NCBI RefSeq assembly: GCF_905220565.1
Contig: NC_059403.1
Coordinates: 3,720,001-3,784,000, forward strand
DNA from: Melitaea cinxia
Taxonomy: Eukaryota > Arthropoda > Insecta > Lepidoptera > Nymphalidae
DNA length: 64,000 nucleotides
Reading direction: 5' to 3'
The translations under genes were made by a program, and so were the position numbers. Below, piece by piece: positions 37,901 to 51,750 of the stretch (the stretch's first letter is position 1; every line of letters starts with the position of its first letter). The notes beneath the pieces are model-generated. The model did no database searches. It worked only from the letters and a program-made list of their open reading frames with translations, and was not told the DNA's origin.

Positions 37901-40900
37901 CCTCTTTTATCAGTTGAGTTCTTTTATTAGTTCGTTGATTTTTATTGATGGTCTTATAAAATAAAAAGTGATAACATCGCAACACCCATTAGTTATATTG
38001 CCAATTACCGCCGAACTTGCAAGTTGTTGTTTTCATGTGTCGAATCATAATCGTATTGATGTAGGTACTTATACTTCAGACTAAAACAATAAACATGGTG
38101 CTAGTAACAATAAATCTTTGCAGTTTTCGAGACAATTTTTTCAAAATTTCCTTTACAAGTATCTAATGTAATATCAGACTTGACAGTTTCGATAAGCCTG
38201 CTTTTATCGTGTTCAAAGCAAACACTCGTATATCTCTCGGATTTGCTTGACATATTTAATGTATACTCTTATTATCACTTGACTGCTTGCTCTGTTGCTT
38301 ATCCAGGTTACTTTCTATTTTCGGTTTTGCCTATGTCATGTAACAGCTATATTACCAATACCTCTACAGGATCTCAGTAATATATCAGTATCTAAGTGTC
38401 AGTATTTGAGTAATATATATATGATAGCACAAATGTTTTATAAAATTAGACTTTGTCCAACACACGAAAAAGTCTGATGTTGAACTATATATCAATTATA
38501 ATGAACAAACTTATTAGTCTGAACCTATTGGTCTGTTTCATTTGTTAGTTTGCTTTGGCTATAGTTAACATTTTTTTTGTACTTTTAAAAAAGATCCGAC
38601 ATTTTTTTACGAAATAACTTGACTCTGACTTGAAAAAAAACTTGATCAAAAAAAAAATATCTAGTATCATTTTCTTCTACACCGCTGGTTTCAAATTCAT
38701 TCTTCAATTCATCTTTTAGATAAACACTCAGGCAAGCGTCCCAGGCGTTTGGAACTAACGTTTCGCCGAATAACAGAAACGGCAAATCTGACAGTTCTTA
38801 AACTAGCATAACTTGAAAACTGTGTTCCAACCGAACTTAATGTAAAACAACAAAGATCAGATAAAATTAAATGTTTATTTAATTACGGTTAATGACAGGA
38901 TGTTAATCTGAACTGATTTTTGATAAAAAAAAAATTATATTCAGTTTGTTGTTTTTTTTTATGTAATGTTTAGTCGAAGCTTTAAAATAAAATAAATTAA
39001 AGATATTAATTAGATGGTTATAAATATGAGATGCATATATGTTATAATTAAGTAATTATACTTTTTAATGATTACTAAAAATGTATGTGTTACATTCTCA
39101 GTAAAATGTATTGTAAGCCACAGATTGCTTTTTTATTATTTAATAAAAATACCAACAATAAATTATATTTTCTCCCGCTTGGGTTTTAAATCATCAATCA
39201 TGTAAAACAATAACAAACGCACTTGTAATTCACTCAATTAGCATAATTAAATTTATGAAAGTATTTAATTTAATCGCTGTACTCACACATTTGCATAAAT
39301 TAAACGCAATTAAAAAAACAAATTGTATTTATATTCCGAGAATATCCGTCTGTAATCGTTTAAATCTTCGCGGTTCAGTTATTTTCGTGTTACACATTAA
39401 CTTGACGTGAATGCAGTTCTTTATCTGTTACCAAAAATGTAAACACGAATTTCAAACAAGTACAAGTTCGTAACAGAATATGAGGCTGTCTAAAATTTTG
39501 CATCGACTCGTCGCCCTCGAGCGCTGACGGGAGTTTCTGTGGGACATGTGACGAAATTTACGCGTTCTTACATTCGTCTCTTGCGAAAGGTGATGTTTTA
39601 TTTCTTTGGTTGTCATATTGTTTTCTAATGTTTACGCGAATTTTACTCATTTAAATGAAACAACTTTTTCGGATTTTATCGCGGTTCGGATATTTCGGAT
39701 ACTTTACAGCAACCATGGTCACGGGAGGACTGAGGTGTCAGACGTCCTAACGTTACAAAGTTCGTTCGAAACTACCCGACATACATCAATATTTTATTTA
39801 GTCCTATCTACGCAGAATGTGCTAATTGAGTCTTTAATCTGTGGTATTCTTTGTTTGTTTTGAATTTAGTTTAATATTCGATGTGAAATAACTGAAAATT
39901 CGATGTCAAAGTGTCATTTATAAATAATCATTTTATGGATTTACGTCAAGTATCAAATGAACTAGAAAAGTGCTTGACAGAGGTACAAAATTGATGTCAT
40001 TCAAAAAACATTACCAGATTTATATATACATTTTTCTATTCACAAAATTTAATAATTGTATAATTCTATACTGATTTAAAACGAAAGCGTAATTTACTGC
40101 AACAGTTGTAGAAGTTATTCGCAAAACTTTGACCCACATTACTCCGTGCGGCATTAGTCAAGGTTCCCATTTTCGTTAGCGGCCATATCTGGTCCAACTG
40201 ACACTCGGTGTAATCTCGACGCCATATAAGACTACAATTAGCTGTCATACCCATTTTCTTTGTGCTTGCTCTGACTGTTTAATTGTATGTCTACAGTCTA
40301 GCTTTGTTTTTGTTTGGTTTTATAGCCGACGCTGTTACATGTGTTCCATTTGTTGCATTGTCCGCCTTAGACTGATTGGGAACCTGGAAATAAACGAAGA
40401 TTGATTACTTTTTGCGTTAATTGTTTTGTTATTTTATAAGTCTATCTTCTAACTTTTGCACTATTAATCACTTTATTAGTTACACGTGACATTTACAGTT
40501 TTATAGGCCATGTGTTACACATACGTCTCTCTAGTCTACGACTATTGTCCAGATAATATTATTTATAACACAATTAAGCAGACGTGACTCTCGTTTTAAA
40601 AAACTACAGAGACAAAATCTTTAACCATTTGTCAGCACGGTAGTTATAAATCAAGCCGGTACTGCTTCATTTAAATGAGAAAAACATTTAAACTAAGTTA
40701 CCGGTAGGCGCGAGTCGTAATATATCTCTCCGAGAGATAAAATATAAAATGCATTTCGCGGTCAAAAAGCACTTACGAGCGTTTGAGAGTTACAAGTGCG
40801 TGCATCGTAAACTATATTCGCTTGTAATATCCAAACTCCAACTGCCAAGGTATAAATTATAGAAATTATCCAGTTTCATATTTCTTAAATAAAACAACTT

Positions 40901-42186
40901 CTGTTCTACCAACATCATTTACGCCCAATTTATTATAGTTAACATAGGCTTAAAACTATGTACAAGCGATTGTACCGTTTTGCCGATTTTTATATCAATA
41001 ACAACTGAGCATGAAACAGGCATATGCATAATAGTAATAATTGAGTCATTATTCAACTAAAGCCCATCTAATTATAAATGACCATTAGCTCCGGTGCGTG
41101 AACACAGAACGGTGTAGGTACAATCGATTCACATTCTAAACGACAAACAGTTCGAACAACTAATTTATATCTCAGATAGTTCAGTATCAACTATTGGATG
41201 ATTAACATCACTATTAAACGTGTGTTCCGGACCTTGTAACGTGATACTATGAGATGATCTATCGCTACAATACGCTTAAATATAATTGAAAAAAGTAATA
41301 AACTCCATAGCTTCTAGCATTTAAAATATGCCTTAGGTTTTGGTTATAAGACTCTTTTCTGCTAATTTAGATTGTATTAATTAAATTTAGAGGCAGAAAG
41401 GAAGTGGTTTTTTGTTTATCTACAAGAAATGTATATCAGAAGCATCTTTGATGATAATACCGATGACAATAATTAGAAGAAACAGCTTACTGAGTCTTAC
41501 ATTATTAATAGTTAGTAGTTTTTTTTTCAATGTTCTTATATGAATTAATTATGCGTAACTTTATCACTATATATCATAATTCATAACAATTTTAGACCTT
41601 ATTGTTCATACAAACACACTGCCTCCTTTTAGCATAAATTTTCATGTTAAAATTAATTTGTTAGTATGAAAATAGAGAAACTAATACATTTGTAGGCGAA
41701 TGTTTTAGTTACTATCAACGTGAAAGTTAATTGATAGTTATATGAACCATCAAGAAGTCAGAGTAATAGTAGGTGGTATTCCCCATCTATCTAATTATCT
41801 TTCTTTAAAAAGGTTTGCATACCTTATCTACTTTTAGTTGTCAGTTTTAAACAATCTACAAATATGGCAACAATTATGGACGTTTTTTCATAGATTTACA
41901 TATACATATTGCTTCATTAAAATTATTGTATTATATTTATAACGAACTGATTACTATATGTATTGGAAAGTTCAAATCAGGGACAAATTCATGCCACAAC
42001 TAATAGTACCAAGACTTCCAGTATGATTTGTTTGATTAGTGAAAGTCACATTATCTAAATTAGGTACTACTCAATTGCCTTGTTAAATCGTACACGAGCA
42101 GAAATAAAATAACGATAATTATGTTATGATTTGCTATTTCCTGTAGTGAATTAATGTAAAAAAAAAACCAATAAACATCTGTTTCA
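34942..42186. other. Long intron-like stretch with scattered less AT-rich blocks
   Basis: No gene recognised. Blocks with more GC and low repeat similarity lie at about 37040-37140, 37400-37700, 39380-39600, 40080-40260 and 40660-40850; they have no long frames and could be regulatory elements. The rest is AT-rich. Confidence 0.35.
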
Positions 42187-42196
42187 AAGCTATAAT

Positions 42197-42245
42197 ATTT
42201 TTTTTTTTTTTTTTATTAAACATTATACATAAAATAAATAGTTTT
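42197..42245 (-). mobile_element. 49-bp micro-retroposon with poly(A) and target duplication
   Basis: A T run of 17 (42198-42214) followed by about 31 bases is flanked by AAGCTATAAT at 42187-42196 and 42246-42255. The structure is that of an extremely 5'-truncated, poly(A)-tailed retroposed RNA on the minus strand. The source RNA cannot be identified from so little sequence. Confidence 0.6.
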
Positions 42246-42255
42246 AAGCTATAAT

Positions 42256-44035
42256 TTATAGTCAAATCAAGTTAAGAAAGAAAAAAAAAAACAATGTGTG
42301 AAGAGAACAGAATCTTTAAGTTAATGAAATAACACTTATTTACAAAGACTGACTACTTGACTGACTGGGATGCTATAAAATTTGAAATGGTAACACGTAC
42401 TTTTCCCAAGTCAAGGGGGAAAACAATTTTGACTTAACTCTTTTAAGGAGGCCAATATTATTACCGTGATAAGTTAAGGTGTACCTGAAAGCCATATAAT
42501 TTATTCAAAATAGAAAACCACATAATTGCTACATAACAAATAATACGTAAATAAAAATCGATTAGTGGTTTAGCTAGACATGTGATTTATTATTGACATG
42601 GTGTAATAAATTTTAATCATTGGTAATTCGATAGCAACAATAAAGCGGAGGCAGCAGCAGTTGATGGCCAATCCATCAAACATCTTAGTACTATGCGTAC
42701 CGTTAACTTGCCTCCAATCCAATCAGAGTTTTTGCTCGACATCAACGCGCGCTCAGTAACTAGACTAATGTGTATAGAATCACTCGCTAGACATACACAA
42801 CCGAAGAAAATAAAAACATATTAATCCTTGGTGTTGCACAATCTATTATTTATTTATTTTTTGCGAAACTTTTTGCATGATACGCAATTACTGCTAACGA
42901 CTCTAATACTTGTTCGACATATTTTAAACATGTCTTTATTGAACTTGACCGGACGTGTTTCGACGATTAAATGATTTAACTTTCTAATTCAATTCATCGT
43001 GGGATTTTCGTCGTACTCGCCACACTCGTTACCTTATCACTATCTGATTATCAGGCCCGTAATAATTTTGGTCATGCTATGACGCTTCGGACTTTCAAAT
43101 AATTGCAAATCATCTCCGATCGGTCGGCTGTGTTCTCAGAAATGCAAATCGATATGCTTTAATACTGCATTGAGGGGTCTTTAAAGAATTGATGGTGTAA
43201 TATTCTTGTTACCACCTCAATTCGCCGCCGCTCGCTAACGAGGTGCGCACGACGGCGACATGGCCGTCGGAAATTTACGGTTTTGTTAGCGAAAAACGTA
43301 CGGTACGTTAACATTAAAAAAAATTAAAACTAAAATTTAATGTCGAAAGTGACTGACTGTACCACTACCCTGAAGTTAAAAATATTTCTCAAAAATAAAA
43401 GATTATTTAACTTAATGTTTTTATATATATTTAACAACAAAATACTGTTAAAATTGATAAAGCGTTCGATAAAAAATATTAAATTGGTATTTCATTTTAA
43501 CAGATGTCCGATGGAAAATAAATAAAGGCTCCATTCAAATTGCTCACTCGAAATGCAAACGAGTTGAGTGAAATTGGCAAAATTCTGGCCGCACGGTCGA
43601 TACGATATAAGTTTTTCTTTTCTCCAAATGGAATTGAAAATATTGTGCCCTGCAGGCATGCTGCGATATCTCAAAAGTAAAAAGTACTTGCTAATTGGAA
43701 TTTGTAGCTAAAATATCATATAAATACACGAACTTAAGATTATTTTAACGTGTTCATAAAAACATATGCAGGCAATAAAAAGTATTAAAGTTTTTAAGTA
43801 TGTTTGTACATATCAACACCTCGGTGTGTACCACTGTTTCGGTAAGTTTATCCGAAGCTTCACTTTTGTTTTGATAAATCGTATGATGACATCGTCTAAT
43901 ATTGATGCATGATTTACGGTTTTCTTTGTTGAGCGCGAGACGCGCGCACACCCTCCGTGCCTTCAGGTGATTTAGGATTATCAGACATCGCTTTCACCTC
44001 TGATGAATAACCGAGTCCCCATCCTTGTGACTTAC
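42256..44035. other. Intron-like; GC-richer from about 43000
   Basis: From about 43000 the base composition becomes more balanced, with CpG-containing patches (43210-43290). No supported exon. Possibly conserved regulatory DNA. Confidence 0.35.
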
Positions 44036-44099
44036 CATCGACCTGTACAAATCTTTTCTCTTTCATCGCTCTCTCCTCGTTGTTTACATGAAATTTCAT
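44036..44099 (-). CDS. Candidate first coding exon, minus strand (weak)
   Basis: An ATG with good context (TTTTAAAATGAAA) opens 21 codons, MKFHVNNEERAMKEKRFVQVD, plus one base, ending at a strong donor GATG-GTAAGT (intron from 44035 downwards). The exit phase is 1. The unspliced frame runs on to 61 codons. The candidate exon at 34838-34941 would enter in matching phase. The peptide is not recognised, and a perfect GTAAGT occurs by chance many times in a window of this size. Confidence 0.2.
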
Positions 44100-47000
44100 T
44101 TTAAAACCCTCTCGTTAAAGTGTCAGTATAATGGCGATCACGAAGCTCGACAATTTACTGCCTATGTCGTGTCGAGAATTCGACGCTCCATTCCATTCGG
44201 CATTTCTGCCGACAGACGAATTTGTGAATTATCAATTTAGCAATTACATGCCGATATGTGTTATGAAGCCTCCTTTGTTATTAAATTGCTCGAGGCTGGA
44301 TTGGCTTTATTAATGAAACGAGTAGGCACTTTCTCTTGGGTCATGTATTGTTGGGATTATGGTCACGCTAACGGAGTGCTCGTAATTCAGCACCATCACC
44401 AAGCAGATTTCTCTACTGATGGATCGCCTGTGTCAGTCCCCCTGTCTCGTTAGCGTATGTAATCGATTCTTGGTTTTTGTCGTTATTTGATTATAGCTTG
44501 CGTTTAACATTATTGGCGCGGGCCGTTCGCGTCACAATCTGTTAATCGAAAACAGCGATCGCGGATCGAGATTAATGGCTGAGTACGCTAGATGAGATAG
44601 TTTTTGTTGAGGTTGTCGTATTAAATTAGATATGTGAAATTGTGATTTTATATTTCCTATAGTAAATTATTATCATCGTGTTCGTTAACGTTTATTAACA
44701 ATTTAATTTCGATAGTTAAAATAAATAAAAACTTATCGACCTTAGAACACGCGAATTGTGTTTTTAATTATGTATTGTTACTGATAAATGGCGGTAAATA
44801 AATGTCTTTGTTCCTTAGTTGCACTAACGGACGCATTGCGATTCTAGCACGGCGTTTGACCCTAGGTCTTGCTATATTTACGGCGAGCTCGTTGTTTTAA
44901 CCAGAAATACTGTTATTTACGTGTATGTCATTTATTGGATTAATATTTATTGCAGTTTCCTGTAAAAGGAGTTTATAAGCTAATCGACGTTGACAAAATG
45001 AGCCACTTATACCTGTTGGTATAGGATTAATGGAGAACTAATGAAAAGAAAATGAGCTAATTATTATTTTAAAGTATTAATTTAAATATTAAAACTTTTT
45101 GTTATCTTCACAAAACAAAACTTAACACAAGTCGCAATTCAAACCAAATGTTCATGGAAATCGCATTGTCAATGGTTAAAGTTTACTCGTATGGAGTAGC
45201 GCGATAGAGGCGATAAACCCACCATATACGGACCACACACGCTCGCAAGCATCACGATCTTAAGGTTGAAACAGATTATTAAAACGCACTGTAACAACAC
45301 AAATTTAAACAAATAATAAAGTTATTACAAGGACTACAGGTGCTTAAAATAATTATATTCGAGCAGACACGTGAATCTTCTCTTCTCTTCTAGGTCATTT
45401 AATTATTTTTTAATAAATCAATGCAGAAATGAGATCATATAAAAAAAATTAAGCTAACATCTAAACCTATACGACTTTTTCCTGGGAAAATAGGGCTTGT
45501 AAATCGAAGTTCTCAACGTATTAATAATAACGTACCTAAAAGTAGAAATTTCTGTCTGGTTTTATCGCGATAATTTTGCATCCGTCCTGGTCACGAGCTG
45601 GCAAGAACATCGCGCGCCCTCCAGAGGCGCCTCTAACATACTTACCTTACCCTCATTATAATCACATTGTATTTATGACCATTGTAATTCTGTTTGCACA
45701 TTATTATTATTATTTTTTTATATATATACAGTGAGTTGAGGCAATGATCGAAGTATTTCTGAGGATTATAAAGCTCAATTCAGTACCGTATTTTAGTTTA
45801 AATAATGGTTGATAAAATTTTTATGTCATCATTAAATATTCATTAATAACTACTTCCCAGTATTTAATATTTTAATTCGTTTTACATAGAATTTTAATCC
45901 ATTTGATAGATTATGAATGCCAACAACTTTAACAATAATGTATCATAACAACCATATATGAACAATCCATCTTTAAATATTTAAGAAAAAATATTATTAA
46001 TAAGTATATTGAAATGCTATTATTTTTAATAAACCTCGAATTTAATATTTGTCAGCATGTCTTACAAAAAACTGTTATTTAACTTCCATTTCGAATGCGG
46101 CATGTCTACACCACTTAATGCGCATCGTGGCGGTTCGAATTAACGATTTGTTTCTACCTCTTACCTTTGATCTCTCGCATCGTGTGGCAATACTTACCGT
46201 TTCCCTGCGACCGTCTCGCAGAATATCTTACATTTTTGCTATTTATTTGGACCGTTTACAGATCTCATTATTTTTTATTTTTTTATTTATAGAATATATT
46301 TACTTTTTATAAATTCAAGTACGTTTCGTTGCTCTTCAAAAAAATATATTATAATATTTTATTGTAAAAATTATATTTTGAGGACTGGAAATATATATGA
46401 GGAAAATAAAAGCAAGTACTAACATGCTTTTTTATAATGATTGAAAGTAAATACACGTTTTAACGATCGCATTGTAACATGACTATTATGATACATGTAA
46501 TTAATATTAAATATGTATGTCGTTAAAACAACGCTTTTATGCTTATTTTCATTTAAGTTTGAATTAATTTTTAATAGTTTAATACTTTTTCTCACACCGT
46601 TAAATAATCGTACAATATCGATCATTTTGAATAGAAACTCAAAAAAAAAAAAAAAAAAATTAATCCAAATCTTTTTGACACCCATTGATGAATGTTTGTT
46701 CGTTTATAATGATTTAAGCCGTGGCCAGAATTAATCTTAAAAGCTTTACCAATTTAGCTCTATGATTTGTGAACACATCCTGTTTCTTACTTAAACGGCT
46801 TCAAGCGCGTCCTTCAAAGTATGTGTTTAGTCTCGACTTGAGTGGTCTTGTATACATAACATTAATTAGCTACGAGTACCGAATTATATTAATAGCATTG
46901 TCCAGAGCGTGTTATGAGTATGACTAATATTGATACTTGTAATATTATTATTAGGTACTTTTTTAAGTTTCCACGGCGGTGTTTTATAATGTGACAGAGT

Positions 47001-49952
47001 CGCTAATTTGTTAGTAATAGTCATTAATATTTTCATAATATTTTTTACCTAGTTATGCAAGTTCATATAATCGCTAAGCGCTCTGTTGCGTCACGGGTAA
47101 AGAGAATTTATGTCACATCGCGTCCATAATAATATAGTTTATTCATTTTATGACGACATCAGTTGACACAGTTCAACTCACATTACGAAGGGTCTTCCTG
47201 GCTCGTAAACAATATTATAATACTATGGAGACACGCCACAGCGCCACGCAATGTTCAATTGAAAACAACGTTCAATTTTACATATATTTCATTTTATTGT
47301 TTAGGTAAATATATTAAAAACGTCTGATTCATTCGGTCAATAAAATAGAAAAACAATGTTTAGTGTCGCGATGGCAAAAATAAAGACATCCAAGAATTTT
47401 GTGTTAATTGTATATTTAACACAAAATACTTTTATTTTATTACTTTTATTTTATTTCTTTTTCTAAACAATATTATATTTAAAGGTAATATAAATTATAT
47501 AAACATTACTTTTTATCTTAGGAATTTTCCGTTTAGGTAACAGTTAATTATTTCGTTTAAATTAAATCTTAATTTGTCTTGTATTTTCGAGTAAATACGG
47601 TCTTAACATCAAATACAAGTTACTTACTGAATACTTAATGTTATTTATTCTTGAGTAATTAAATTTTGTCATAAACGAGTCTGGGGAAGACAGCCAACAA
47701 AATACCAAATTACGCTCTTGACGGCTCGCGGTTTTACTTACATTTACTATACTTATCTCAATCATCGATGTTTTCTATTTGACCATTTTTAATCATAGCG
47801 TCATACTATAGCTAACAAATTTCACCAGTAGGTACACCGACTGGCCAGAAAGATTTTTTTTTAATATGTCCTGAACGCTCTTATATAATATAGGTAGGTA
47901 TGTACAAATCAACAATACTTACGTTTTAAGTAATTAGTTTAGTTCACCATTGTAACAACTTGTATACAATCAATACAAATATCACTATACGCATAATATT
48001 ACGTTACTTTGATACATTATTTACGTATAGTAGTATATGGTTCACTTACTTAAAGTAAGAACTGTACATGGTATATTATTACCAGGCCATATTAAGGCCA
48101 AAAAACGTTAAAAATCACACATGATGTCAGTCCTATAATTTCTATCACCTGTAAAATTAGATCAAGATTGCTAATTAAACAGTAATGGACTCAATTATCG
48201 CAGTAATCTTTATAATATTTAAAGTAATTAAATGAAATAAATTGAAATCACAATCCGTTATTTTAAAGTTCGTACAATTCGACAATATCAAACTTACGTA
48301 ATATTACTACATATATAAAAAGCATTTACACTGTCGACATTTTCACATTACGTTCCGTTCGACCACTTACCCTTTTCAACGAATTATAGGTGACATATCG
48401 TTCGGTGTAAACTCGATTTTATCAGATAAACGCAAAGGCTGACAATCGTAGGTGAAACAATGTAACGAATTATTGTGATATCACTGTTCTTTCCAATCGA
48501 AGTGGTGACACGTTGATTTTATCAAAACGCTTGAAGTATCTAGTAGTGGTTTATAAGTACATAGTATTGAGTAATGTTTTATAATAAAATATTTATTGGA
48601 AAACTATAACAGCGTACAATCTTTTCTCTGCAATTAATCTTTTATGTATTAAAATAAAAAAGAATAGAAATTAATCCTCTACGCTACTAAGATGCATATA
48701 CTGACATACATATACATATATGTTATATTATGATCTTCATTGTTGAGCTAAAAGATATTATGCCAGCAAAACAATTCAAAGTTCACTGTTTCTCTGTACA
48801 TATGTCTCAAGATTAGCTTGAATTGTTGCAGCAATAATTACCGTAGCACTTAATTAAATATGAATTGGTTCTCCTCTGAATGAGGATGTATACTACGATC
48901 TAGAACAGGTCAAATCCGTATTTGACGACACGAGCAGGAAGCCCTAATTCTATAATTGTTTTGAAAACATCGTTTAGCCGGCAAGAGGTTTATGGGTGCG
49001 GTTTGTTATCGTTACTAATTTAGCGTACCATTCCTGACATTAAGATTTCGAGAATGAGATAGACATGCTTCTAGTAAATTATTTCACGATTTTCCAGCTA
49101 TGTTTCCCTCGTGGTTTTATCCGCTCAGATACATGATTTCATTCCTTGCTACAACTGTGACATATATTATAATTTGTTACTTACAATGTATTTCTAATGG
49201 TGATAAAATTCGTTGACGGTAATCTTATTAAAGCGACGTCACCAATGTAATATTTTTGATAATAAAATTAAATATTTCGAACTTTATTAATGTTAACAAT
49301 ACATATTGCTATATTTAACTTATTACATTATATGATTTTTTGTAGTAATTTAAAATTAGCTACTCGAATGTTACACAAGACTCGGACACTCCATTTTAAT
49401 TGTACTCGTTTTCAGGAAATGATATTTAAACTTTTAATGTTTCAAATTATTGTTCGTAAAATACTCGGTTATAACTTTTTTACTTTCATTAAAATATTAT
49501 TTGAATTCAACATTACGCAACATCAGCTCACGTAAAATTTACTGCTATTTCCTGCAACGTACAAAATTAACCTTGAAGAGTTCAGCCTAATCGTCCGTTA
49601 GGTTATGAGAATGGAATTTGCTTTATTATTTCCAGAAGTTGAACAAGTCACGATACTATGATGTTGAATGAGCGATCTACACGCAAATTTAACACTAAGT
49701 AAACGAAGCAGTTGCGAACCCCCAAAGACAATTTTCAATGTCTGGTACCCGCTCAAGGTGGTCTAATTTTGTAACAAATAAATTATAAATAGGTATATTC
49801 AAATCAACTGCGTAAACAGTTTATAGTTTTCACAGAAATGTAAATCGCAAGTTATTTGTGTTTTAGTAGAACTGCTCGTCGATGCAAGCTAAGTTTACCA
49901 GAAACCAATAGCGCGTCGACTAAAATGCTTAATATTAGCATTTCTTTGTCAG
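44100..49952. other. Intron-like stretch upstream of the 50-kb exon
   Basis: 44100-44600 is relatively GC-rich with short open frames on the plus strand but no splice support. 46639-46658 is an A run of about 18. Otherwise AT-rich, with no recognised repeats. Confidence 0.35.
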
Positions 49953-49980
49953 GTTACCAATAAGGACAAAAGAAATAATT

Positions 49981-50515
49981 ATGACGATCGACAGAGCGGG
50001 TCGCCCGCCTGCGCCGCGGCGGACATCAACATACAGAAGCTATGATGAACTCGGTATTATAGACAGAGGAAGACCTCTGAGATACAGACATGGTGGTGTT
50101 GAAGATTTATCAGGAATAGAACACCAGCGAACTCCTCGGTCCTATAACCCACACGACTTTGACGATATTACAGTCATTAGTTCAGAGGAAATACCTAAGC
50201 CGAAAAGAAAAACCATTGAAGGCTTAGCAAGTGGATTCAGACGAACATTCTCAGTGAGAAGTAGAAGGGAGCCTGAAGGAATTCCATTGGATACGTTTGG
50301 TGTAACTGGCGAGGAGACTTTCGCAACTGTAAGAGGTGCTCCATTTGGCCGACGCAGATCCTTGTCAAGGGATAGAGGATCGTCGTTACTGGGTAGAAGT
50401 TCATCAGAAGGAGACGTAAGGATACCACTTCCTCGAGCACCGCCTGTCAACCCTACGCCTAGACTGCACCGCTGTCTTCGCGCTCTCGGAGGGAGCTGGA
50501 AAAATCTTCTATTAT
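49981..50515 (+). CDS. Start-containing coding exon of an unidentified basic protein (partial)
   Basis: Best host coding exon in the window. The exon probably begins at 49953 after a good acceptor (branch-like CTTAAT, then TTTCTTTGTCAG) and ends at 50515 before GTGAGT. The ATG at 49981 has A at -3; the frame upstream of it in the exon is also open, so an earlier coding exon is not excluded. It encodes 178 codons plus one base (phase 1). The product is hydrophilic and rich in Arg, Ser and Pro: RAGRPPAPRR near the start, an acidic patch FDDITVISSEE (around residue 60-70), a basic KPKRK, SVRSRRE, and GRRRSLSRDRGSSLLGRSSS (around 123-142), which includes possible RxxS kinase sites. It looks like a disordered cytoplasmic N-terminal region of a larger protein. 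No domain or family recognised. Read-through past 50515 would add 14 codons to a stop at 50557-50559. Further exons should lie downstream on the plus strand. Confidence 0.6.
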
Positions 50516-51750
50516 GTGAGTCTTCGAGAAATATAGCTTCAGCTTTTCTCATTAACTAAACATTGAGCTCAATAGGCTTGAAGGGCCTTAATTAACCACC
50601 CAATTAACCGAGTCTAAAAACGTATCGTATATGTAAACATAACTCTTAACCTTTTGAAATCCGGTTACGCGTCTCATTATTCTTTTATTTAAATGGTAGT
50701 TAACTGTTGACCGCGGCGCCGGTGTCTGACATAATTGTGGGTAAGACGGGTACAAATGTTACCGAGAAGCTAAGATAGTTTAATTTGACACGCTAAGCTT
50801 AAACGAATGTAACGATTTCTTTTATGTAAATGTAAAGTATTATCTATAATAATATTTATGATTCGATAAATTAATGATTATTGCCGCGGGTTATAAAATT
50901 ATCTTAATTTTATAAATTCCATGAGATCGAAGCGATTTACTACTGCTTCGGTTTTGTGAAACTTTGCTCTTTTTTTTTTGTAAAGTAGTACGTATTTTAT
51001 TCTTACAGCTATACGGCAAATTATTATCTGAAGAAATGTTTTAATGTGTTACTGTGATACTTTAAATTATCTTTTTTCTATTGCTTTAACCTTTTAAGTA
51101 AAATTAAGAAACAACAAGTTTTTAAAAACATTAAATTTTAAAGTGTGTTAAAATATATTTTATAAAGTTACATAAAATCTACATAATCGTGTCGATAACA
51201 AACTATTAACATATTAAATATTAAATGATAATATCTTCTTATAACCAAAATACTTCTGTAAGGCTTTGCTAATGAATGTAATAAATATTACTTTTAATGA
51301 AAATGTTTTGAATATTATGTCAATATCTAATAAAACTAAGGATTTTATTGTTGAATTTAAACTAAACGGCAACTATGATATAACTAACAAAAATCAATTC
51401 TCAAAGGATATAAAATGAAGATAAGATGGAGAAATAACTTAAAAAATGTCACAATACCCGAATCAGTAATTATATTGTAATATCTCGAATTTTACGGCAG
51501 TTTCATCTGAGATCCATACTTATACTTCCATTACTGAAAAATATATTCAATAAGCTGTGTTGCTACAACAACGCATAACTAGCGGCAACATCTACACGTT
51601 TACATATAGGTTTGGGCGTCATACACGGCTTATTACTGTCGAGTTAACCCTGTACTGCGAGTGGTCTCATTTAGGAAATTGCCTTTTTAATTTTCCGTCA
51701 CACTGGGCTCACAGCCTCAGGAACAATAGCAGGGTTCAAATGAAACTCAC
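50516..51750. other. Intron-like, AT-rich
   Basis: No exon or known repeat seen after the donor at 50516. Confidence 0.4.

Noticed and set aside
50142..50552. 136-codon minus-strand frame opposite the 50-kb exon
   Set aside because: It is the complement of a better-supported plus-strand exon with splice sites; no own signals.
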